Shown: positions 12,326 to 22,988, counted from the stretch's first letter. The stretch is DNA of 64,000 nucleotides from Deroplatys truncata (GCA_030765065.1 CM060984.1:2614001-2678000); one strand, 5' to 3'. Numbers and translations: made by a program. The notes: generated by a model from the sequence alone, not told the origin.

Positions 12326-14803
12326 TGGATGTGTGAGGAGGAAGCTCCTGCAGTGGAAGAGAGTGGATGTGTGAGGAGGAAGCTCCTGGAGTGGAAGAGA
12401 GTGGATGTGTGAGGAGGAAGCTCCTGGAGTGGAAGAGAGTGGATGTGTGAGGAGGAAGCTCCTGGAGTGGAAGAGAGTGGATGTGTGAGGAGGAAGCTCC
12501 TGCAGTGGAAGAGAGTGGATGTGTGAGGAGGAAGCTCCTGGAGTGCAAGAGAGTGGATGTGTGAGGAGGAAGCTCCTGCAGTGGAAGAGAGTGGATGTGT
12601 GAGGAGGAAGCTCCTGGAGTGGAAGAGAGTGGATGTGTGAGGAGGAAGCTCCTGGAGTGCAAGAGAGTGGATGTGTGAGGAGGAAGCTCCTGGAGTGGAA
12701 GAGAGTGGATGTGTGAGGAGGAAGCTCCTGGAGTAGAAGAGAGTGGATGTGTGAGGAGGAAGCTCCTGCAGTGGAAGAGAGTGGATGTGTGAGGAGGAAG
12801 CTCCTGGAGTGGAAGAGAGTGGATGTGTGAGGAGGAAGCTCCTGGAGTGCAAGAGAGTGGATGTGTGAGGAGGAAGCTCCTGGAGTGGAAGAGAGTGGAT
12901 GTGTGAGGAGGAAGCTCCTGGAGTGCAAGAGAGTGGATGTGTGAGGAGGAAGCTCCTGCAGTGGAAGAGAGTGGATGTGTGAGGAGGAAGCTCCTGGAGT
13001 GGAAGAGAGTGGATGTGTGAGGAGGAAGCTCCTGGAGTAGAAGAGAGTGGATGTGTGAGGAGGAAGCTCCTGAAGTGGAAGAGAGTGGATGTGTGAGGAG
13101 GAAGCTCCTGGAGTGGAAGAGAGTGGCTGTGTGAGGAGGAAGCTCCTGGAGTAGAAGAGAGTGGATGTGTGAGGAGGAAGCTCCTGGAGTAGAAGAGAGT
13201 GGATGTGTGAGGAGGAAGCTCCTGGAGTGGAAGAGAGTGGATGTGTGAGGAGGAAGCTCCTGGAGTGGAAGAGAGTGGATGTGTGAGGAGGAAGCTCCTG
13301 GAGTGGAAGAGAGTGGATGTGTGAGGAGGAAGCTCCTGGAGTGGAAGAGAGTGGATGTGTGAGGAGGAAGCTCCTGGAGTGGAAGAGAGTGGATGTGTGA
13401 GGAGGAAGCTCCTGGAGTGGAAGAGAGTGGAAGAGAGTGGATGTGTGAGGAGGAAGCTCCTGGAGTGCAAGAGAGTGGATGTGTGAGGAGGAAGCTCCTG
13501 CAGTGGAAGAGAATGGATGTGTGAGGAGGAAGCTCCTGGAGTAGAAGAGAGTGGATGTGTGAGGAGGAAGCTCCTGCAGTGGAAGAGAGTGGATGTGTGA
13601 GGAGGAAGCTCCTGGAGTAGAAGAGAGTGGATGTGTGAGGAGGAAGCTCCTGGAGTAGAAGAGAGTGGATGTGTGAGGAGGAAGCTCCTGGAGTAGAAGA
13701 GAGTGGATGTGTGAGGAGGAAGCTCCTGCAGTGGAAGAGAGTGGATGTGTGAGGAGGAAGCTCCTGGAGTAGAAGAGAGTGGATGTGTGAGGAGGAAGCT
13801 CCTGGAGTAGAAGAGAGTGGATGTGTGAGGAGGAAGCTCCTGGAGTAGAAGAGAGTGGATGTGTGAGGAGGAAGCTCCTGCAGTGGAAGAGAGTGGATGT
13901 GTGAGGAGGAAGCTCCTGGAGTAGAAGAGAGTGGATGTGTGAGGAGGAAGCTCCTGCAGTGGAAGAGAGTGGATGTGTGAGGAGGAAGCTCCTGCAGTGG
14001 AAGAGAGTGGATGTGTGAGGAGGAAGCTCCTGGAGTAGAAGAGAGTGGATGTGTGAGGAGGAAGCTCCTGGAGTAGAAGAGAGTGGATGTGTGAGGAGGA
14101 AGCTCCTGGAGTAGAAGAGAGTGGATGTGTGAGGAGGAAGCTCCTGGAGTAGAAGAGAGTGGATGTGTGAGGAGGAAGCTCCTGGAGTAGAAGAGAGTGG
14201 ATGTGTGAGGAGGAAGCTCCTGGAGTAGAAGAGAGTGGATGTGTGAGGAGGAAGCTCCTGGAGTAGAAGAGAGTGGATGTGTGAGGAGGAAGCTCCTGGA
14301 GTAGAAGAGAGTGGATGTGTGAGGAGGAAGCTCCTGGAGTAGAAGAGAGTGAATGTGTGAGGAGGAAGCTCCTGGAGTGGAAGAGAGTGGATGTGTGAGG
14401 AGGAAGCTCCTGGAGTAGAAGAGAGTGGATGTGTGAGGAGGAAGCTCCTGCAGTGGAAGAGAGTGGATGTGTGAGGAGGAAGCTCCTGGAGTAGAAGAGA
14501 GTGGATGTGTGAGGAGGAAGCTCCTGGAGTAGAAGAGAGTGGATGTGTGAGGAGGAAGCTCCTGGAGTGGAAGAGAGTGGATGTGTGAGGAGGAAGCTCC
14601 TGCAGTGGAAGAGAGTGGATGTGTGAGGAGGAAGCTCCTGGAGTGGAAGAGAGTGGATGTGTGAGGAGGAAGCTCCTGGAGTGGAAGAGAGTGGATGTGT
14701 GAGGAGGAAGCTCCTGGAGTGGAAGAGAGTGGATGTGTGAGGAGGAAGCTCCTGCAGTGGAAGAGAGTGGATGTGTGAGGAGGAAGCTCCTGGAGTGGAA
14801 GAA
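12326..14803 (+). repeat. 38-bp minisatellite, about 65 copies, directly upstream of ORF1
   Basis: The unit is GAGAGTGGATGTGTGAGGAG followed by GAAGCTCCTGGAGTGGAA. Copies differ mainly at the end of the unit (GAGTGGAA, GAGTAGAA, CAGTGGAA, GAGTGCAA), and one irregular copy near 13420-13440 has an extra 'agagagtgga'. Each unit contains the short stem AGGAG-GAAG-CTCCT. The array ends about 18 bases before the ATG at 14822. Because 38 is not a multiple of three and the reverse strand of the unit lacks stop codons, long minus-strand open frames of 905, 859 and 385 codons appear, repeating a 38-residue pattern. They are best explained by repeat composition. The array could be the 5' UTR of the element downstream. 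Confidence 0.9.
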
Positions 14804-14821
14804 AGAAGGGCTTAAGTAACC

Positions 14822-15976
14822 ATGGGAATTGATATTGAGGTGCACAGAGCAAGAATTGGAGCATTTAATAAATTAAAATGGAAGGATTTTAAAACAAACA
14901 AAGGTGTAGAAGAGATGGTAAACATGTTTCTTCTCACATGTGTAATAGGTATACTATTGGTAATTGGTGGAGTTGAAATCAACCCTGGGCCAAATGGGGA
15001 TCGAAACGTCGTGGAACAAACATTTGCATACATTAAAGATATGGATGAGAGATTAGGAAATAAACTCAATGGAATGGAAAAGGAACTAATAGATATTAAG
15101 AGAGAGATTAAAAATGAAATGCAAGATATACGAAATGAGGTACAGAAAGTTAAAAGAAGAGTTGAGCTGCTGGAAGAGAGACACCGAAGATTTAATTTGG
15201 TTATAGCAGGAGTGAAAGAAAGGAACGGAGTATGGCCTGTAGATGAGGTCAGAGAGATTATAGAAGGAAAGCTTGGCTTGAAGCTTCAGGGCTGGGAGAT
15301 TAGAGAAGTATTTAGAGTGGGGAGATCAAGAGGAGCCAGAATGATAGTTGCAAGATTTACATCAGTGCAGTTTGTCTATGAAGTATTGAAGAAATCAAAG
15401 TTATTAAAAGGAACAAATATCTTTATAAATAGAGATCTATCGGTGGAACAATGGGCCTTGAAGAAGGATTTAATACAACAAATGCTGCTGGCTAGAATGG
15501 AAGGGAAATGGGCCTTCATAAAGAATCTACGATTATGGGTCGATGGGCGTATGGTGATGGGATACGAAAGTGACACAAGGAACACGAGATCGCAGAAGCA
15601 GGATATGATTCAACAAAATACATCCAAGACCAGAGAGAAGGAATGCAGAGGAAGTCCAAAGAGCGATTGGAGACCAGAGGATAAGGATCGATATATGGAA
15701 GTTACATCACCGGCATGTGGGGCTGGCAGAAAGAAGATGACGGTGTTAGAGAGTAGGCGTGGCCAAGACGCAGTTAGAACGTCAGATCAAAGTGATGCAA
15801 GGGTATCAGCTGGCGAAACAAGGAAAATGGAAGTTACGTCACGGCTACGTGGGGCTGGAGGGAAGAAGATGGCTGAGTTGGAGAGGGGATTAAGAGCCGA
15901 GGCAGTGACGTCAGATCAGAGTGATGTATGGACAACAGCTGGCAAAGTTAGAAAAGTGGCATCATCGAGGAGGTAG
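14822..15976 (+). CDS. LINE ORF1-type protein with 2A-like motif, coiled coil and RRM-like core
   Basis: This intact 384-residue frame starts in a strong context (ACCATGG). Residues 33-49 are hydrophobic and run into GVEINPGP at residues 50-57, a 2A-like ribosome-skipping motif that would release a 56-residue leader. Residues about 65-118 are heptad-rich and strongly charged, as in the trimerising coiled coil of L1 ORF1p. A segment beginning RRFNLVIAGVKE near 120 and running to about 255 fits the RRM plus C-terminal nucleic-acid-binding region of transposase_22-type ORF1 proteins. The tail is basic and contains a 44-residue direct repeat starting at M292 and M336. Known members of this class bind element RNA as chaperones in the ribonucleoprotein; that role here is inferred. 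Absence of stops suggests a young copy. No ORF2 follows. Confidence 0.8.
   Translation: MGIDIEVHRARIGAFNKLKWKDFKTNKGVEEMVNMFLLTCVIGILLVIGGVEINPGPNGDRNVVEQTFAYIKDMDERLGNKLNGMEKELIDIKREIKNEMQDIRNEVQKVKRRVELLEERHRRFNLVIAGVKERNGVWPVDEVREIIEGKLGLKLQGWEIREVFRVGRSRGARMIVARFTSVQFVYEVLKKSKLLKGTNIFINRDLSVEQWALKKDLIQQMLLARMEGKWAFIKNLRLWVDGRMVMGYESDTRNTRSQKQDMIQQNTSKTREKECRGSPKSDWRPEDKDRYMEVTSPACGAGRKKMTVLESRRGQDAVRTSDQSDARVSAGETRKMEVTSRLRGAGGKKMAELERGLRAEAVTSDQSDVWTTAGKVRKVASSRR
14969..14992 (+). other. 2A-like translational recoding motif (GVEINPGP)
   Basis: The codons read gga gtt gaa atc aac cct ggg cca. The motif matches the class-I 2A core (D/G)-(V/I)-E-x-N-P-G-P, with G instead of D at the first position. 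It is preceded by a run of hydrophobic residues (FLLTCVIGILLVIG), as in 2A sequences described at the N-terminus of ORF1 in other non-LTR elements. The skip would fall between G56 and P57. The hydrophobic stretch could alternatively act as a signal sequence when skipping fails. Confidence 0.75.
15695..15954 (+). repeat. In-frame 132-bp tandem duplication within ORF1
   Basis: Two copies begin with ATGGAAGTTAC at 15695 and 15827. At protein level MEVTS...GAG.KKM..LE and TSDQSD...AG..RK recur with a 44-residue period. The copies have diverged, so the duplication is not recent. It extends the basic tail of the protein. Confidence 0.8.
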
Positions 15977-16712
15977 GGAGTTCAATCGACACGTGATTTG
16001 ATTGCAGGCAGGGCAGAGGCGTGGTTTCAGAGTGGCGAATTGGTGGAAGAAGAAAGCATTGTGTTGACACCTAATGGGAGTCTACGGATTTTGGACAGAA
16101 ACAAAGCGGGACCGTTAAAGGAGCTAACAGAAATAGATTTATGGAGTAGGAAAGTGTGCCATACATATAGAAATAGTGCAGGCTCTGTGAGAAGTATGGG
16201 AAAACAGAAGCAGTAATAATGAAGTAAATAGAATAGGGAGGGAGAGTGACTATAGAATGTATAGAAGGGAATAAATTAGGCAAAGTAAAGACAAGGTATT
16301 GCTAAGCAAGTGATAGATTTTATGAAATCGTGAAGTGAATGATTTAGATATAAAGGACAGTAAACACGAGAGGGCTAGGAGGGAGAGGTACATTTCTTAG
16401 TATGAACGAGCAAGTGTTGTTATGGTCGATCAGTACGGGGTACAAATAAACATTCTCTAAATTGCATCTAATAGTTCCCATTTCCCGCTGATAGTGGAGT
16501 ATTACAGATGGCGGAGGAAGCAAGGGGAAGGGGAGAAGAACAGTAAGCAGTATAGTGAATTTAAATGAGAAACGTTAGTGATATGAAGCTAACTCAACAC
16601 ACACGCCTTGTAAATGCGGAAGCTTGGGTACAATCGGCAAAAGGAGCCAGGGCTCGATGCTGATCATGCCCAAATGTATTGTATTAGCTCAACACTCAAT
16701 AAAGATATCATA
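15977..16712 (+). other. 3' region of the ORF1 element
   Basis: There are no long frames apart from a 72-codon frame at 15998-16216 with no recognisable domain. The AATAAA at 16699 followed by a short ATATC repeat is the likely 3' end. The sequence 16712-17195 that follows is AT-rich and contains nothing I can identify. Confidence 0.5.
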
Positions 16713-17299
16713 TCATATAATGGGACGCTAAGAAGTCAGAGTAGTTAAAGAGCGTCCATAAATAAAACTCGACTTATTAATTTGGAGGAAGGAGTAAAGC
16801 TATAGTGGCTTGAAACACTCCTGTTTATAAACTTGACGCTTATTGTAGATCACCTGCCTGGGATGTTTTGACCAGAATTATCAATGAAGGTCACATCATT
16901 TCTCAGCAGTTTCATGGGAAAAAAGTCATTTATTTTCAAAAATGTTGTTCGTGGTGGCATACAGTCACATCTTAAAAGGTGGGACCACAAAACAGTAAAC
17001 TAAAGGACTCAAATCAATAACGAATATCTCAAAAGTGGAAAATACCACAAATTTTTTCATATAAATTGTGTTTTTAATGAGATCTACTTTTTTCATGCAG
17101 TAAATTTTGTCAGCTCACTCATAGGTTTACAATAAGTTACACAAACTTATACAAAACTCACTCCAAATGAAGAGGACTAGTATTTTAATAAAAAATTGTT
17201 AAGAAATATCTTTGAGAAAATCAAAATTTTCCATGTAGCTTGGGGTGGAGGGAACTTTCTTGAAAATCTTAACTTGAGTTTCATGTTTATCTGGCATCT

Positions 17300-17450
17300 T
17301 CACTTTCTCTACTATGTATTGTATGCCACCCAAAAATACAATGTCGATATTTTACCAGAAATATGTTTTGAGGTCCCCTGAAGCCAAAAAAAAAAGCATT
17401 TTAGAAAAAAGCCTGTGTGTGTATTTGTGAACAGCATAACTCAAAAATCT
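17300..17450 (+). repeat. Fragment of the ACTTTCTCTAC family
   Basis: The fragment begins CACTTTCTCTACTATG, continues through 'gccacccaaaaatac' and 'gttttgaggtcccctgaa', and ends 'gaacagcataactcaaaaa', the head module of the family. It abuts the reverse-oriented full copy that starts at 17469. A further reverse-strand piece lies just upstream at about 17205-17270. Confidence 0.65.
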
Positions 17451-17468
17451 GATGGATACATTCACATG

Positions 17469-18233
17469 ACTTTTCTCTATGCTCTATCTTTATTTATACA
17501 AATTATTCTTACTAAAGCTTATTTTTCTATCTACTTCATTTTAATCCAAATAAACCTTTGCAGAAACAGGTACATTACAATTTTCTTATAGATGCAGAGG
17601 GAACAGTGTTAGTCAAATGTTTAACAACACAATGTCAGCCTGTTTCCATGACATAGCAAGAAACAACTGAAAATCGATGACATTTTAAAAGAATGACAAG
17701 CACAATTCAAACCTTTAATAACGGATATCTCAGAAACAGCTAATGCCACACAAAAACTGATTTTAAATATATTGTGTGTTTTAAAGAGATCTGCATTTTT
17801 TTGTATGGTATACATTTTCGTCTCTCCCTTAACGTTTACCAGTTTTACAAAATTCCTTCCGAATGAAAAGGACTTCACTCAAGATATACATTTTATTTGT
17901 CATGTAAATATCTTTAATATATGGTATTTTAATCTAAATCATTAGAGCCATTTTTTAAAGAATCTAAATTTTAAAAAAATGTTCCATGTAAAGGATAGTT
18001 TTGGGCGGGGGGGATTTTGTTGAAAATGTTTGTATCACATCTTTGGATGGACCTGAACCTAAATACCAAGTGGGGTATTTATCCAACTTTTTGTTTTTGA
18101 GTTATGCTGTTCACACATACACAAGGACCTCTTTCTAAAAATGCCTCAGGGGGCCTCAAGACATCTCCGTGAAATCTCAGTATCAAAGTTTTGGGTAGAA
18201 TTCAATACGTACTGTGTATGTGGTAGAGAAAGT
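17469..18233 (-). mobile_element. ACTTTCTCTAC family, copy 1 (reverse)
   Basis: It runs from ACTTTTCTCTATGC to GTAGAGAAAGT, 765 bp. Landmarks in reverse order include 'ttgagttatgctgttcacac', 'gggcctcaagacat' and 'ttgggtagaattcaa'. It has no coding capacity. The ends are short inverted repeats, and the tail side shares an extra ~25 bases (…TACATTCACATG) with other copies, so the true terminus on that side may lie farther out. Confidence 0.65.
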
Positions 18234-18698
18234 AAGAATGATGCCACGCAACACAAAAATCCCCTCGCCCTAAAGTAACCTTTTCATGCAAAATTTTTCA
18301 AAAATTTTGATTTCCTCAAAAATGGTCCTAACAATTTTTATTAAAATACTGTATGTTTCAAATTGTTTCATGACAAGTGAAATATATATCTTTACTCTAG
18401 CGACTTGATAACTGATAAACCACAAGAGACTACACAAACAATGTCTATATTTTTAAAGCACACAACGAGATATTCTTTGTTATTGGTTTTTTGAACTTTC
18501 AAATACCTATACTTTCCTCAAATAGGAATTCTCTCTCTCTGCCATGCAAAGAGAACACAATTTCAAAGCCATTACATAGCAATCCACTACTAAAACATTT
18601 GACTATTGCTGTATTCCATTGTAACTACAAGCAAATATTTATCTTGATAAACACAAAGTTGATAGAGTGAGTGCTGCTACACATCACATTGCTTTTTT

Positions 18699-19471
18699 AC
18701 TTTCTCTGCTACATGTAGGGGAAGTATGGCATTCCACCCAAAAATTCAATATCGAGATTTCACCAGAAATACATGTTTTGAGGCCCCCTGAAGGTCCATG
18801 TGTGTGTCTGTGAGCAGCATAACTCAAAAATGAAAAGTCGGATAAATACCAAATTTGGTATTTAGGTTCAGTATCTTTCAAAGATGCGACACGAACATTT
18901 TCAAGAAAATCTCTCCATCCCAGACTACCCTTTACATGGAACATTTTTAAAAAATTTTGATTTTCTCAAAAATGGCTCTATTAAAATATCATATGCTAAG
19001 ACATTTTTATGTCAAATGAAATGTATATGATGAATTTTCTGGGAATGTCCCCAAAAGTCCTCTTTATTCTGAATGACTTTTGCATAACTGAAAAACAGTA
19101 TGACATAGACAAAATTTTACTACACAAAAAACGTAGATCTCGTTAAAGCAACAATTTATGTCATATACACTTTTTTTGTCGAGTGAACCATTTTCGAGAT
19201 ATTCCTTGTTATTTGTTTGAATTTTCCAATACTTATACTTTTTCTCAAATGGGAATTTTTTTATTGTCCTGGTAATGCAAAGAGAATGGAATACCCCACA
19301 TAGCAACCAGCTCTTAAAACATTTGACTATCACTTAAAGCCTACCATATTCCCCTTGCATCTACAAGAAAATTAGCAATAAGATAATTTCTGTAAATGTT
19401 TATATCGATTAACATGAAATAAGTGGACAATAAGCGTTTGTAACAATGGTTTGTACAAGAGTAGAGAAAGT
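18699..19471 (+). mobile_element. ACTTTCTCTAC family, copy 2 (forward)
   Basis: The copy starts ACTTTCTCTGC and ends GTAGAGAAAGT, 773 bp, followed by CATGAGAGTGCAACACATCA. It carries both the head module (18699 to about 19240) and the tail module ('gtcctggtaatgcaaagaga' onward). A (TA) microsatellite follows at about 19497-19513. Open frames inside are short and unconvincing. Confidence 0.7.
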
Positions 19472-19674
19472 CATGAGAGTGCAACACATCAGATTTATAT
19501 ATATATATATATGCTGTTCTCTTCACACATCACTCAACATTTTTTTGTTTTTTCTGGATTTGGGAACCTCAAACATGTACTTGAGAGCAAATGTCAATTT
19601 CAATTTTTGATTGGAATACAACGCCTACTTCCTTACTTACTAATAGTTAAACAGTAATGTGATACATTAACATG

Positions 19675-20438
19675 ACTTTCTCTACCCTCTACACAGACTA
19701 TTCTTACTAAAGCTTATTTTCTATCTACTACATTTTAATCGAGATAAACCTTTACAGAAACAGCTACATTACCCATTTCATTATAGATACAAAGAGAACA
19801 GCGATAGTCAAATGTTTAACAACTGGACGCTATATGCTGGCCTTAAAATTCCATACTGTTTCCATGACATCGCGAGAAATAACTGAATGTTGACACGACT
19901 TTAATAGAATTTCCAAGAAATGATCAATTCAAACTTTTAATAACGGAAATCTGAGAAACGCTTATGGCACAAGAAAAACTTATTTTAAGTAAATTGTGTG
20001 TTTTAAAGGATCTACATTTTTTTGTATGGACATCTTTGTCTATTGCTTAACATTTGCCAGTTATTTAAGACTATACAAAATTCCTTCCAAGTAAAGAGGA
20101 CTTCAGAGCCTATTCCTAGAAAATTCAGGATATACATTTTATTTGTAATGTAAAGGTCTTTAATATATGGTGTTTTAATAAACATTATTACAGCCATTTT
20201 CAAAAAATCAAACTTTTTGAAAAATTTTCCAAGTAAAGGTACGTCATACACACACACACACACGCACGCACACACACACACACGCACACACACACATGCA
20301 CACACAATGGATCTTTTTTCTAAAAATTCTGTTTTTGGATTCAGGGGGCTTCAAAACAAGTATTTCTGGCAAAATTTCGGTATTGAATTTTTGGGTGGAA
20401 TGCAACACTTCCTCTACCTACTATGTGGTAGAGAAAGT
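19675..20438 (-). mobile_element. ACTTTCTCTAC family, copy 3 (reverse)
   Basis: It runs from ACTTTCTCTACC to GTAGAGAAAGT, 764 bp, preceded by 'cattaacatg'. It matches copy 1 in order and orientation. The CA-rich block at 20248-20306 sits where the forward copies carry GT repeats, so the microsatellite is a built-in part of the family. Confidence 0.7.
20248..20306. repeat. (CA)n microsatellite
   Basis: A CA run with interspersed CG and TG dinucleotides. It lies inside copy 3 of the ACTTTCTCTAC family and generates spurious Thr/His-rich and Val/Cys-rich frames. Confidence 0.9.
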
Positions 20439-20476
20439 AATAAATGATATGTTAACAAATTATTTGTTGTATGTAT

Positions 20477-21126
20477 AAGGGTGATTCAAATATAAATGGT
20501 AATTGAGCAAGGAGTTGCAAGTGGTGGGATGGGTTATTATAAAGTTGTCAACCAATGAAACCCCCTACTTACTTGTAGGCTCAGTTTCAGGACACTACAC
20601 TGGGAGTGCTCATACCATTATCAGTGACTTTACAAAAATTACTGCAAAACAGATCAGGTTGCAGATCTGCGAGACAATTCCGGCGAGAATGGGAGGATGT
20701 TTTTAGGCACATTGTCACATGTGATGAGACATAGGTCCATTATTACACCCCAAAATCCAAAATGGCGAGTGAGGAGTGGCAAAGCCAGCCCAGTGAAGAC
20801 CAAAACCCGCCTCTCAGCTGTTAAAGGGGACACGTTGAAGAATATGCATTGAGAAACCCTCAAGCATCCTCCTTGCAGTCCAGATTTGTTCCCCCCTGAC
20901 TGGTTTTGGCTTGCGCCCATGAAAGAATAGCTCGGAGGGTAGCGATTTAAAAACAATGAAGATGTACACAACTGGTTGATGACACGCCCTCCAACTCTTT
21001 TTGAACAAATCCTTGACAAAAGTGTGAAGGAGGCTATGTAGAGAAAAGCTAAACTGTCACTTCTGTATATGATTAATCAATAAATGTATAACACAATTAC
21101 TGTTTATATCTGAATCAGCCTCATAT
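20477..21126 (+). mobile_element. Internally deleted mariner-like transposon
   Basis: The ends are imperfect inverted repeats: GGGTGATTCAAATATAAATG at about 20479-20498, and the reverse complement of the right end, GAGGCTGATTCAGATATAAA. The element is about 650 bp, roughly half of a normal 1.3-kb mariner. Inside it lies a broken transposase (see next entry). The left ~130 bases of interior do not match a mariner helix-turn-helix region that I can recognise. Confidence 0.7.
20640..21050 (+). pseudogene. Mariner transposase remnant
   Basis: The plus-strand translation gives HIVTCDET then a stop and VHYYTPQNPK (mariner: IVTGDETWVHHYTP), then SPVKTKTRLS, and after a gap HPPCSPDLFPPDWFW with PMKE, RFKNNEDV and a C-terminal tail. 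The first and third catalytic aspartates (CDET and SPDL blocks) are visible. The segment with the second aspartate (HDNARPH in intact relatives) is missing, as is the DNA-binding N-terminus. Several in-frame stops make it inactive. Confidence 0.8.
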
Positions 21127-21925
21127 TAATATTGAAAAAGAGATATTTCTGTGTACAGGATAATCTGAAAAACCACTCAACAAATTTTTATAATTCTTTC
21201 ACCATTTAAAAACTCAATTCTTTCCAGCAGTCATGGTCTATAAACACCTTCTAATTTAATTTCATAATTACTTCAAAATTGAAAAGTATTTACAAAGCAC
21301 TGGAACTTGAATATGAATGCATTTAAGTTATTGAAAAACATGCTTGCAAAGAAGACTTTGAATTTACTTGGAAATGCCACGACTAAAAAATAATTGCTAC
21401 TACTTCACAGAATGTGCATTTAAAATAAGACAAATACCATTCCAAATTATATATGAATATGGTCAGAGATTAGCAAAATAAAAGAGAAGCAAACATGCAA
21501 TCCCAATACCAAAATATTGAAATAATACTTTGTAACAAGGTTTTGATATTTTTGCAGTAAATGATAAAATAGAAATAAACAAAAATGGAAGAAAGCCGTA
21601 CAATACAAACCTAAAGGAAAGTTGGGACTAAGGCCAGAATCTATGTTCACCAGCTTCACCTCTGTTTTGTTGTAAATGTTCAAGGTTTCTGTATTACTGT
21701 GTAGCTTTTGTTTTTAAACAGGAGAAGGTACAAAGGTTTAAAGGTTCACCTACTGCGATTATCTAACAACTTGCTCGACCATTCCGACCAATGACTCGAT
21801 GTCATTCGAGTATAAAAAGCTACCTGTGCAATAAACGAGCTGGTACTGTCCAGTGTAACATCACAAATTACTCAACCAATATTCATAACAACTGACAGCA
21901 TTATTGTTTTGAGATATAGTTTCAA
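21127..21925. other. Spacer, no gene; possible LTR-like promoter near 21810
   Basis: AT-rich DNA without convincing frames. At 21811-21836 'gagtataaaaagc' is followed closely by 'gcaataaacgagc', the TATA plus AATAAA spacing seen in some LTRs. No flanking inverted dinucleotides or paired LTR are evident, so this stays a hint. Confidence 0.3.
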
Positions 21926-22988
21926 ATGCTCCAACTGCGGGCAAGCGATATGGAACCTTCACTCCACAGAATCAGTGATATCACCATAAAATGGTTCAGA
22001 TCTTACTTAAATAGGATCCAGAAAACCAGAATCAATGGTTGTGATTCAGAACCAGCTATTATTACTAGAGGTGTCCCACAAGGTTCTATACTTGATCCTG
22101 GGTTATATTTAATATTTATAAACGATCTGCCATACTATCTTAACAAAGATTCAATAGCTGTGCTTTTTGCAGATGATCACAGTGTACTTATATCTGAAAA
22201 GTCACATCAGCAATTAAGAAATTCTATCAATAAAGTGTTCCAACAGCTCAACTTTTGGTTTGAATCTAAGAAGCTTTCATTAAACTATGATAAAACCAAT
22301 TTTATTCAATTTCAAACGAAGCATAAACAAGTGAATGAATTAACAATCAGGTACAACAATTACACCATAAATAAAGTATCTGTTACAAAATTTCTTGGGT
22401 TTCAAATAGATGGAGAGCTCAACTGGAGAAAACAAATAAAAATCATGCTGCCAAAACTCAGCTTGGCTTGCTTTGCCTTAAGAAACTTAAAAAATTTGCT
22501 CCACCAAAATGCCTTAAGAACAGCATATTTTGCCTACTTTCACTCCCTGTTGCGATATAGAATAATGTTCTGGGGTAATTCGGCACATAGCAAGCAAGTA
22601 TTTATATTACAAAAAAAGGCCATGCGTATTATCTGTGGTGTTGTGTTCCGTCATTTCTGTCGACCCTTGTTCAAAACCCCCAAAAATTCTTAATCCCACT
22701 GGTGAATACATATATTCTCTCTTGAGCTAACTTACAGATAATTATGATAACTTCACAATGAACCTTGCTGTGCATGACCATAATACAAGGCATGCAGGCG
22801 ATTTACATAGACCAGCAAATAGCTTAAAACTGTTCCAAAAAGGATGTTACTATTCTGCAATAACAATTTACAATAACCTTCCATGCTTCATAAAACTATT
22901 AGGCAAGCCTAATCAACATAACATCTTTAAGAAAGAGCTAAAGTCTTTCTTATATACTCACTCCCCATATACTATATATGTTGTGTAA
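21926..22988 (+). pseudogene. 5'-truncated LINE reverse transcriptase (jockey/CR1-like)
   Basis: The frame 21926-22693 (255 codons) gives the palm of a non-LTR RT: GVPQGSILDPGLYLIFINDL at residues 49-68, the catalytic FADD at 81-84, and a thumb region containing KTNFIQF and FLGFQID. The usual GP after GSIL is DP. After stops and shifts between 22693 and 22758, the frame 22758-22988 continues the family's C-terminus: NTRH, NSLKLFQKG, YYSAITIYNNLP, FKKELKSFL. The endonuclease and the N-terminal RT motifs are absent, typical of 5' truncation during target-primed insertion. It is non-functional as it stands. Confidence 0.88.

Larger units (their letters stand above)
14804..16712 (+). mobile_element. 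ORF1-only non-LTR retrotransposon (LINE) copy
   Basis: The element comprises a short leader, one long ORF1 (14822-15976), and about 730 bases of 3' sequence ending in CAATAAAGATATCATATCAT at about 16698-16717, which combines a polyadenylation signal with a short ATATC-type repeat tail. No endonuclease or reverse-transcriptase motifs occur in any frame between 15977 and 16712. It therefore resembles half-LINE elements (HAL1 of mammals is the known parallel) or an internally deleted copy. If the 38-bp array belongs to it, the 5' end lies near 12326. Confidence 0.65.

Noticed and set aside
12128-14864. Long minus-strand open frames (905, 859 and 385 codons) with a 38-residue repeat
   Set aside because: All phases of the 38-bp minisatellite are free of stops on this strand, so overlapping frames arise automatically. 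The C-terminus of one is antisense SINE (FEPATLG). No start context or domain supports a gene.
20012-20305. Cys/Val-rich minus frame and Thr/His-rich plus frames
   Set aside because: They are translations of the CA/GT microsatellite; the same applies near 26762 and 27323.
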